Shown here one piece after another: positions 1-5,460 of a stretch of DNA of 5,636 nucleotides. Every line of letters begins with the position of its first letter. The first letter of the stretch is position 1. The notes under the pieces are model-generated. The model was not told where the DNA came from. It worked only from the letters and a program-made list of their open reading frames with translations, and ran no database searches. The DNA lies in the NCBI GenBank assembly GCA_001804345.1, contig MHFU01000164.1:11488-17123 (forward strand), written 5' to 3'. Position numbers and translations under genes: made by a program. This stretch comes from Omnitrophica bacterium RIFOXYB12_FULL_50_7. GTDB taxonomy: Bacteria > Omnitrophota > Omnitrophia > Omnitrophales > Aquincolibacteriaceae.

Positions 1-2
1 CG

Positions 3-80
3 CTCACGCTCACCGGCGCCAATACCTACACGGGGGCAACGACGATTAACGAAGGGACGCTTGAATTGTCCGGCGGTGCG
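3..80 (+). repeat. PATR-type passenger repeat, first visible copy
   Basis: The translation reads LTLTGANTYTGATTINEGTL followed by ELSGGA, a textbook passenger-associated transport repeat (TIGR02601/PF12951 style: LTLTGxNTYTGxTTIxxGTL). It forms beta-helix coils of the passenger. It starts at the very edge of the window, so more copies probably lie upstream. Confidence 0.9.
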
Positions 81-3000
81 GCGATCCTCGACACCGGGGC
101 GGTCGTTTTGGCCGATGTCGCGGGAGCGACGTTGTTGTTGAGCGGGAGTGAAACCATCGGTTCTTTATCAGGCGGTGGCACCACAGGTGGCACTGTCGAC
201 CTGCAGAGTTATACTCTTACTGTCGGCGATGCTAGTGATACCACTTTTGCCGGTGTCATTACTAACGGCGGCGGCGGTTCACTGACAAAGCAGGGCACAG
301 GAACTCTTACGCTTTCCGGCGTCAACACCTACACCGGCGTAACTACGATTAATGCGGGAACTCTCCAAATGGGGAACAGCAGCGCTCTCGGGACGGGAGG
401 CGCGGTCAATTTTGGAGCCGAGGGAACTCTTTTGATCGATTCAGGCGTAATCCTCACGGGTTCGGTCACAAATAGTAGCGGTACCAATAATACCGGCACT
501 TTAACTTTTGATGGAGATGGGACTGTAACGGGGGCAGGCGGAGATTCAGGAGCCGCTCTCAATGCGGTGAATGCGAACGGCGATGGGACGTTGGTCGACC
601 TTCAGTATGATGTTTTCACTGACGTTTTGAATTTTGGCGGTGACGGAGAAGTTCAGATCAGCGGCAATGCCGTCCTGGGCTCGGTGGACAACACGACCGG
701 GGGCGATCAAGCCGGAACTCTTACACTTCTTAGCGCTGCCACCGTCACCGGAAATGTTGGGGATAGTAATTCTCTCAGAAGGGTCAATGCGAACGGGACG
801 GGTACGATCGCCGGCGGTGATGGTGTGGACTTCCAGGGAGATTTTAACGTCGATGCTTTGTATTTTGGGGGTGACGGAGAAGTCCGTATCGGTGGTACGG
901 CTACACTTACCGGGAGTATCGTTAATGCTACCGGTGGTGACAATATGGGAACGGTCATCTTTTTGGGGGATGCGACCATTGCCTCAGGGATCGGCGCTAA
1001 CACCCAGTGTCTGAAAGTTGTGGATATCAGCGGTGCCGCAGGGACAACGGTGACGGTAAATAGTGATCTTTATGCTCAGGATGTGCTTGTTGGGGCCGGA
1101 ACACTGTATATGAACGGTAATTTAAAAATATCTTCAGTGATGACGCTGAAATTTACGGCGGATGGTTTTGTAACGCTGGCCAACGGCGGCTATCAGATTG
1201 AGACCAATATAGTCAACGATACGGGCACGGACAAACAAGGGACTCTCACTTTTGAAGGTGATGGGACCGTGACGAATTCGATTGGCGCATCCGGAGCTGC
1301 TTTGAAAACAATCAATGGAAACGGCAATGACACGGTTTATCTTCAGGGGGATGTTTATACCGATGCGATCAGTTTTGGGAATGGCGGGGAGATCGAAATA
1401 AGCGGAACGGCCGAGATCGGCACCGTGACCAATGATAGCGGAAGCGATGGCTCCGGGGTCCTTTCTTTTATGGCGGATGGCACCGTGACCGGCAACATCG
1501 GCGCTTCTGGAGCTACACTCGATATCGTGAACGCGAAAGGTTCGGGGAACACCGTCAATTTGCAGGGGGATATTTATGCGACGGTCCTTAATTTTAGCAA
1601 TGACGGTACAGTGAATATATCGAATGGCAAGAAAATTTACGGTTCGGTGACCAATGATTCTGGATCCACGGCCGGCACTTTGAACTTTGCCGGAGATTCC
1701 ACGGTGTCAGGAGATGTCGGCGCTTCCGGAGACCTTCTTGCTCAGGTTAACGTAGATGGGAACAGCACAAACGTTCTTTTTAAAGGGGATGTTTACGCGG
1801 ATACGCTCAACTTCGGCGGGGACGGCTCAATAACGATGGGTACGCAGGAGAATATTAATGCGGCGGTCACTGCGACTGTTAATCACACAGGAACGCTTGT
1901 GCTTAAAGGTAATTCAACGGTCACAGGGGATGTAGGCTCCTTGGTGGGAACCCTGAAGCGGATTGATGCGAATGGAGGGGTTGGCAGGGACGTCCTTTTA
2001 AAGGGGGATGTTTACGCGGATACGCTCAACTTCGGCGGGGACGGTTCCGTGACCATGGGCACCAACGAAAAGCTTTATGCGAATGTCACCACTTCAGCCG
2101 GTAACACAGGGGAACTGATCTTTAAAGGGAACTCGACTGTCACGGGGGATATGGGCGCTGCAGGGACAATCCTTCGGCAGATCAGCGCGAATGGCGGATC
2201 CGGCCGGACGGTGCTCCTGGATGGAAATATTTATGCGACCGCGCTAAATTTTGGTGATGATGGAGAGGTCCAGATCCAGGCCGAAAAAGCCTGGAATGCT
2301 GCGGTTACCACAACAGCCGGAGCGGGTACCGGCGTCCTGACTTTCCTGGGCTCCACTACGACAGGCGGAAATATCGGAGCGGGCGGAGCGGAGTTGCGAG
2401 GAGTTAATTTTAACGGAGGTTCGTCTAACCTGGGTCATGATATTTTTGCGACGACCACGGCGATCGACACGGGCGCCACGCTGACCTTGACTGGGGACCG
2501 GACCGTTACAGGCGATCTGACGCTTGCTGGCGCCGGGGGTGCGGGGACCGGAACTTTGGATCTTGGGGCGAATATCTTAACGCTTTCCGGGACCTACACG
2601 CAGGATGCAACCGCCCAGGCTTTGAATTTAAACATTACCGACGCAACGACCTACGGGAAGATCGATGCGACAGCGACGGGAACTGCCGCGCTCAGTGCCG
2701 GGACCGTGAATGTGACCCTCGGAGGCGCGACGATCGCCAACGGCACCCAATTTACGATCTTTGACGCGGCGGCGGGCACTGTGACAACAGCCGGGATCAC
2801 CGTGACAGTCGTTGATAGTACAACGACCACCTTTACGCTGAGTAGCACGGGGGATGATCTTATCTTGACGGCCGTAGTTGCTGGCGGGGGCAGTTATGCA
2901 ACTGATTCAACGAATGGGAATACCGCTGCGGTGGGTGCGACGCTGGATGTGATTAAGGCGGGCGGCGCAACGGGAGATATGCTGAACGTTCTGGACACGC

Positions 3001-3731
3001 TCGACGCTATGGGTTCCAACGAGGAACGGGCCGGGGCGATGGAGACGATGGAGCCGGACATGAGCTCGGGTTCGATCGAGGGCGGCCGCGCTCTGACAGG
3101 GCAAGGGTTCGCGACGGTCAGCAACCGGTTGGGCGGCGCGCGGAGTGGCGGCGCAACAGGTTCAGGCGTTTCAAGCGGAGAAATGACGAACGGCGTGGGT
3201 GTCTGGATGCAAGGCCTCGGGAGTCATATCAAGCAGGATACACGCAAAGGGATCGAGGGTTACAAGGCGAACACTTTCGGGACTACGATCGGCGCGGATA
3301 AAGTGCTTGATAACCATTGGCGCGTGGGTCTTGCCGGCGGTTATGGCTGGGTGGGTGTGAAATCGAAAACGCCGGGCAGTCCGTCGGATAATATCAATAG
3401 CTATCAGGGAACGATTTATGGAAGCTATGATTCTCTGGATCTCAACAAAGCGCGTCAGGGCGGTAAGAAGTCCTACGAGGCGGTTCGTAGCCAGGTCGAG
3501 AACTCTTACTACGTGGACGGGATGTTCGCTTTCACGCAGAACGATTACGCCAGCCGCCGGGAGATTTGGCTAGGGACGGCGAAGCGTGTCGCGAAAGCAG
3601 ATCATGGCGCTCAACAGTATTCAACGAACTTTGAAGCGGGCTATAAATTCGTCTTCGAGCAGACGAAGAAGCTGGAAGTCACGCCGTTCGTGTCCTTGGG
3701 CTATAACTATCTTTACATGAACAAGTACTAA
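3..3731 (+). CDS. Autotransporter (type Va), passenger and first half of the beta barrel; 5' end outside window, 3' end at a frameshift
   Basis: A surface protein whose passenger should be exported through its own C-terminal outer-membrane barrel. The frame is open from position 3, so the TTG at 66 is not the start; signal peptide and true start lie left of the window. Numbering residues from 66: two PATR-type repeats (first at bases 3-80, second at residues 71-109), tandem ~73-residue repeats (about 131-797), a beta-helix cap rich in Thr/Gly (about 800-935), a helical linker with the pattern ATLDVIKAGGATGDMLNVLD (about 957-976 and onward), then the beta domain starting near GVWMQGLG (about 1045). 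Cysteine is nearly absent (one, residue 315), as is normal for passengers. The beta domain shows the usual GxxxGxD-type first strands. The frame stops at TAA 3729-3731, in mid-barrel; the rest continues in the next frame (see 3730-4101). The passenger's ligand or activity is not identifiable. Family assignment is secure; whether the gene is functional is not. Confidence 0.93.
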   Translation, partial: LTLTGANTYTGATTINEGTLELSGGAAILDTGAVVLADVAGATLLLSGSETIGSLSGGGTTGGTVDLQSYTLTVGDASDTTFAGVITNGGGGSLTKQGTGTLTLSGVNTYTGVTTINAGTLQMGNSSALGTGGAVNFGAEGTLLIDSGVILTGSVTNSSGTNNTGTLTFDGDGTVTGAGGDSGAALNAVNANGDGTLVDLQYDVFTDVLNFGGDGEVQISGNAVLGSVDNTTGGDQAGTLTLLSAATVTGNVGDSNSLRRVNANGTGTIAGGDGVDFQGDFNVDALYFGGDGEVRIGGTATLTGSIVNATGGDNMGTVIFLGDATIASGIGANTQCLKVVDISGAAGTTVTVNSDLYAQDVLVGAGTLYMNGNLKISSVMTLKFTADGFVTLANGGYQIETNIVNDTGTDKQGTLTFEGDGTVTNSIGASGAALKTINGNGNDTVYLQGDVYTDAISFGNGGEIEISGTAEIGTVTNDSGSDGSGVLSFMADGTVTGNIGASGATLDIVNAKGSGNTVNLQGDIYATVLNFSNDGTVNISNGKKIYGSVTNDSGSTAGTLNFAGDSTVSGDVGASGDLLAQVNVDGNSTNVLFKGDVYADTLNFGGDGSITMGTQENINAAVTATVNHTGTLVLKGNSTVTGDVGSLVGTLKRIDANGGVGRDVLLKGDVYADTLNFGGDGSVTMGTNEKLYANVTTSAGNTGELIFKGNSTVTGDMGAAGTILRQISANGGSGRTVLLDGNIYATALNFGDDGEVQIQAEKAWNAAVTTTAGAGTGVLTFLGSTTTGGNIGAGGAELRGVNFNGGSSNLGHDIFATTTAIDTGATLTLTGDRTVTGDLTLAGAGGAGTGTLDLGANILTLSGTYTQDATAQALNLNITDATTYGKIDATATGTAALSAGTVNVTLGGATIANGTQFTIFDAAAGTVTTAGITVTVVDSTTTTFTLSSTGDDLILTAVVAGGGSYATDSTNGNTAAVGATLDVIKAGGATGDMLNVLDTLDAMGSNEERAGAMETMEPDMSSGSIEGGRALTGQGFATVSNRLGGARSGGATGSGVSSGEMTNGVGVWMQGLGSHIKQDTRKGIEGYKANTFGTTIGADKVLDNHWRVGLAGGYGWVGVKSKTPGSPSDNINSYQGTIYGSYDSLDLNKARQGGKKSYEAVRSQVENSYYVDGMFAFTQNDYASRREIWLGTAKRVAKADHGAQQYSTNFEAGYKFVFEQTKKLEVTPFVSLGYNYLYMNKY
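276..392 (+). repeat. PATR-type passenger repeat, second copy
   Basis: Residues 71-109 contain GSLTKQGTGTLTLSGVNTYT followed by GVTTINAGTLQMGNSSALG, the extended PATR consensus. The core LTLSGVNTYTG begins about 101 codons after the first copy's LTLTGANTYTG. It marks the end of the PATR section; the passenger then switches to a different repeat family. Confidence 0.9.
456..2456 (+). repeat. Tandem ~73-residue (about 219 bp) passenger repeats, roughly nine units
   Basis: The anchor GTLTFxGDGTVTG recurs in diverged form at residues 144, 217, 295, 392, 464, 537, 609, 682 and 756 (residue 1 at base 66). Apart from one 97-residue gap, spacing is 72-78 residues. Each unit has the order: V-T-N-x-S-G, GTLTFxGDGTVTGxIGASGA, LxxVNxNG, then a GDVYADxLNFGGDGEVxI segment. 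The pattern of short beta-strands with Gly/Asp/Asn turns suggests a beta-helix or beta-roll shaft. The style is close to repeats known in rickettsial OmpA/OmpB/Sca passengers; that likeness is from memory, not from an alignment. Confidence 0.85.
1785..2044 (+). repeat. Identical 41-bp direct repeat pair (1785-1825 and 2004-2044)
   Basis: Both copies start GGGGATGTTTACGCGGATAC and end GGCGGGGACGG, encoding GDVYADTLNFGGDG. Their start points are 219 bp apart, exactly one repeat unit and in frame. Neighbouring units encode similar residues with different codons, so this identity at the DNA level marks the youngest duplication or a local gene conversion, and a likely site of unit gain or loss by recombination. 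Confidence 0.9.
3721..3731 (+). other. Frameshift point inside the autotransporter barrel
   Basis: The upstream frame ends at TAA 3729-3731. The downstream frame is closed by TGA at 3718-3720, so the switch must fall in this 11-base overlap. Removing one base (for example T3729) joins AAC AAG TAC to AAG GAA GAC and restores a normal barrel strand. No long homopolymer is present here. The codon pair TAC-TAA is a poor candidate for tRNA slippage. Confidence 0.85.
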
Positions 3732-4101
3732 GGAAGACGGGGCGAACGCCTTAAATCTCACCGTGCAGGGCGAAGGCTTCCATCAGCTGGAGCAGGGACT
3801 CGGAACCAAGCTCGCGTATCCAATCATGGCGAAGAATGTGGGGACATTCATTCCTTCGGCCAAAGCGGCGTGGCTCTATGATTATATTGGAGACCGTTTC
3901 GAGACTACGGCCTCTTTTGCCGGCGGAGGGCCGTCCTTCAATACTCAAGGCGCCAAGCCTGCGAAGAACGGGATGCTTTTCGGCGCGGAACTTGCGTTCC
4001 TGAACAAAGGGAACGTGACTGTCACCGGGAACTGGGATATCGAGCTCAAGGACCAGTTCATGAGCAACACTTACTACGGCACCGTTCGCTACGATTTCTA
4101 A
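3730..4101 (+). CDS. C-terminal half of the autotransporter beta barrel, displaced by a +1 frameshift
   Basis: These 123 codons complete the barrel begun in the preceding frame. Reading through the join gives LYMNKY followed by KEDGANALNL, which restores the conserved Y-x-x-x-GANALNL strand of autotransporter domains (PF03797-like). Next come an LEQGLGTKLAYP segment, the AAWLYDYIGDRF strand, the GGPSF turn, and a last strand TYYGTVRYDF ending in Phe directly before TAA, the classic BAM targeting signal. The first candidate start in this frame is GTG 3763, but it lies inside a conserved strand and has no spaced ribosome site, so this is a separated part of the upstream gene rather than an independent gene. 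A sequencing or assembly error, or a true inactivating one-base insertion, would both explain it. Confidence 0.88.
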   Translation, partial: KEDGANALNLTVQGEGFHQLEQGLGTKLAYPIMAKNVGTFIPSAKAAWLYDYIGDRFETTASFAGGGPSFNTQGAKPAKNGMLFGAELAFLNKGNVTVTGNWDIELKDQFMSNTYYGTVRYDF

Positions 4102-4169
4102 TTTAAAGATCGGGGAACGGGACACGCCGTTCGCAAACAAAGATATAGTGCTGCCACGTGTGCGGTAAA

Positions 4170-4580
4170 TCACTGAAGCAGCCTTACCTCACGCTTTGAT
4201 TCCTGCCTAAGCCGGTTAAACTCTGCCACCTGATCCGGCCCAGCCATTACCGCAAGCCTCCGAAGTCGGTGTTCCGTGAAGAAGTTGTGTTCCTCCACAT
4301 CTTTGATGGACGTCAATTGGTCCAGAATGGTGGCATCAAGATCGAAGAGATTGAGCACTTGAGATACCCTCGCCCGGCTGACCCCAAAACGTTGCGCTAC
4401 CTGGCTCTTTGATACGACCGAAGGCTCATTGAGGACTCTGGCATAGGTGATTGCCTGTTCGAGCGGGGAAGGCTTCCGGACCTTGGGCTTAGCCTCCCGG
4501 ATGATCTGACGGGTGATTCGCTCGTTAGTCTTGATACCGTAAGGCGGCTGGCCCTGCATAATGACCAGCTGCTGCCGCAC
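4170..4580 (-). CDS. ParB/KorB-like helix-turn-helix DNA-binding protein, start uncertain, possibly a remnant
   Basis: The central part (residues about 57-78, SKSQVAQRFGVSRARVSQVL) is a clear helix-turn-helix of the ParB/KorB kind. It is preceded by the helix PLEQAITYARVLNE and followed by LTEHRLRRLAVM-like sequence (here FFTEHRLRRLAVMAGPDQ), as in small ParB-like proteins often found beside recombinases of mobile elements. The N-terminal ParB nuclease/CTPase-type domain is absent, so partitioning itself is unlikely; sequence-specific DNA binding is the safest role. The listed start is GTG 4580 with no evident ribosome site; ATG at 4559 is an alternative. The frame stays open to 4655 and reads AKVRIPVFLQRVRQQLVI across the GTG, which looks like genuine coding sequence, but contains no ATG/GTG/TTG. 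The gene therefore may be 5'-truncated or use a rare start. It is convergent with the autotransporter. No recombinase is visible in the window. Confidence 0.72.
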   Translation of the reverse strand: MRQQLVIMQGQPPYGIKTNERITRQIIREAKPKVRKPSPLEQAITYARVLNEPSVVSKSQVAQRFGVSRARVSQVLNLFDLDATILDQLTSIKDVEEHNFFTEHRLRRLAVMAGPDQVAEFNRLRQESKREVRLLQ

Positions 4581-4669
4581 ACGTTGGAGGAAGACGGGGA
4601 TACGGACCTTTGCCGTGGAAATGGTGCGCTTGGTTTGGTAACTGCGGAGTTTTTTTCAATACAATAAGT

Positions 4670-4710
4670 AAAAGGCGTTATCGTATATTGCGATAGCGCC
4701 TTTTTCTTTT
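4670..4710. terminator. Strong bidirectional Rho-independent terminator
   Basis: The left arm 4670-4683 (AAAAGGCGTTATCG) pairs with the right arm 4691-4704 (CGATAGCGCCTTTT): 14 pairs with one G-T wobble, around a 7-base loop. A T-rich tail follows to 4710. The A run on the left arm gives a U tract on the opposite strand too, so it can stop transcription both ways. It insulates the kinase operon from the left side and the leftward HTH gene from anything on the right. Confidence 0.88.
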
Positions 4711-4711
4711 A

Positions 4712-4727
4712 TGCTATAATCCCACCT
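4712..4727 (+). promoter_or_regulatory. Extended -10 promoter placed for a leaderless transcript
   Basis: TG (4712-4713), one spacer base, then a perfect TATAAT (4715-4720). The ATG of the kinase gene is at 4728, so the expected transcription start, about 7 bases after the hexamer, coincides with the start codon. No Shine-Dalgarno sequence fits in the 7 bases between. The -35 position falls in the terminator's right arm and has no good TTGACA match, which an extended -10 can tolerate. Confidence 0.75.
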
Positions 4728-5318
4728 ATGAAAAAGCCTAAACTTTACGTGATCGCGGGGCCCAATGGTTCAGGTAAGACGACTTTCGCGGAAAAATTTC
4801 TTCCGAATTACGCGGATTGTTTTGAGTTTATTAATGCAGACATGATCGCAAAAGGTTTATCGCCTTTCATTCCTTCAAAAGTTGCCATTAAAGCGGGGAA
4901 GATACTTCTCGACCAGATTGCTGACTGCTCCAGGCGGAAGGTTAATTTTGCGTTTGAGACGACTTTGGCTGGGAAAGCCTACGTAAATCTTTTCAACCAA
5001 ATGAAGCAAAGAGGCTATGAGCTTCACTTATTTTTTCTGTGGCTGCCTGCCGTCAAACTTGCTTTGGCGAGAGTTGCGGACCGGGTTCGGAAAGGCGGGC
5101 ATGATATTCCCGAGCATGATGTCAGACGGCGATTTGCGCGTGGGCTTAAGAATCTTTTTGATAACTATCGTTTATTGTTTGATACGTGGAGTGTCTTTGA
5201 TAATTCCACAAGCTCCCCGGAACAGATTTTCAGGGTGGAGCGAGACGCAATCACGATCCATAATGTAATCAAATACGGTAAAGTATCAAAACAGGCAGGG
5301 TATAAAAATGGCTTCTAA
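4728..5318 (+). CDS. Zeta-toxin-like P-loop kinase (COG4185 type)
   Basis: A 196-residue P-loop protein of the zeta toxin/COG4185 family. The Walker A motif GPNGSGKTT is at residues 11-19 right after the first beta-strand, which fixes ATG 4728 as the start. Other family landmarks: FINAD at 34-38 (Asp38 in the position of the catalytic Asp of zeta), FETTLAG at 76-82, the basic lid RVADRVRKGGHDIPEHDVRR (115-134) with the GGHxIP signature, and the last strand WSVFDNS (154-160). Classic zeta toxins phosphorylate UDP-N-acetylglucosamine and block cell-wall synthesis; for the COG4185 branch the substrate is not settled, so only ATP-dependent phosphotransfer is supported here. No epsilon-like antitoxin lies upstream; instead a 50-residue gene overlaps its 3' end. 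It sits just after a terminator and a strong promoter, as an independent unit. Its sequence looks more A/T-rich than the autotransporter, consistent with separate origin. Confidence 0.88.
   Translation: MKKPKLYVIAGPNGSGKTTFAEKFLPNYADCFEFINADMIAKGLSPFIPSKVAIKAGKILLDQIADCSRRKVNFAFETTLAGKAYVNLFNQMKQRGYELHLFFLWLPAVKLALARVADRVRKGGHDIPEHDVRRRFARGLKNLFDNYRLLFDTWSVFDNSTSSPEQIFRVERDAITIHNVIKYGKVSKQAGYKNGF
5293..5307 (+). promoter_or_regulatory. Ribosome binding site of the 50-residue gene
   Basis: AGGCAGGG at 5293-5300 precedes ATG 5308 by 7 bases and lies inside the end of the kinase gene. This gives the downstream partner its own Shine-Dalgarno signal while its upstream neighbour appears leaderless, so the two products may be made at different rates from one transcript. 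Confidence 0.6.
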
Positions 5319-5460
5319 GGAAAGTATCCAGACAAAAGCGGATAAAGCGCTCAAACACGCTGTTCGCGATCTGATCAAGGCAAGACGGGTGACAAACGAC
5401 ACCCTTGTGATCTGGAAGAACGGTAAGGTCGTTCGTGTTTCTGCCCGAAAGCTTGCCTAA
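5308..5460 (+). CDS. Small basic protein overlapping the zeta-like kinase; candidate antitoxin or partner
   Basis: Fifty residues, starting at ATG 5308 in the frame next to that of the kinase, with an 11-base overlap (5308-5318) typical of translational coupling. The first half is a Lys/Arg-rich amphipathic helix (KADKALKHAVRDLIKARR). The second half is predicted as a beta-hairpin with TLVIWKNGKVVRV. Small proteins with a similar WxNGKVV ending are, from memory, often found next to zeta-like ATPases; this is not verified by search. The likely role is antitoxin or regulatory partner of the kinase, possibly also a nucleic-acid binder because of its positive charge. It is not related to the epsilon antitoxin by any visible feature, and the order toxin-then-partner is the reverse of epsilon-zeta. 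A possible minus-strand reading frame ends 4 bases inside its 3' end. Confidence 0.8.
   Translation: MASKESIQTKADKALKHAVRDLIKARRVTNDTLVIWKNGKVVRVSARKLA

Noticed and set aside
66..68. TTG as the start of the autotransporter
   Set aside because: The same frame is open to the left edge and encodes a PATR repeat before this codon, so the gene begins outside the window.
456..2456. CRISPR-like array
   Set aside because: The ~219-bp repeats are in-frame coding units with diverged sequence, not short identical repeats with unique spacers.
329..3124. Several overlapping frames of 64-126 codons inside the passenger gene on both strands
   Set aside because: They are shadows of the repetitive autotransporter reading frame: Pro/Val/Ser-rich mirror translations without domains or ribosome sites.
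3721..3740. Programmed +1 frameshifting like prfB
   Set aside because: There is no CUU-UGA-like slippery codon; tRNA-Tyr on TAC would pair badly with the shifted ACT, and the AGGAAG motif lies after, not before, the stop codon.
3763..4101. Independent small gene starting at GTG 3763
   Set aside because: It is the second half of a barrel domain; the conserved GANALNL strand begins before the GTG and there is no properly spaced ribosome site.
4115..4132. Hairpin GAACGG/CCGTTC as terminator of the autotransporter or HTH gene
   Set aside because: The stem is only 6 bp and lacks a following T run on either strand; too weak to call.
3751..4173. 140-codon minus-strand frame opposite the barrel end
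   Set aside because: It lies antisense to clearly conserved barrel sequence, has no recognisable motif, and is best explained as a shadow frame.
5017..5268. 83-codon plus-strand frame inside the kinase gene
   Set aside because: It lies fully within the conserved kinase in another frame, with no ribosome site or motif.
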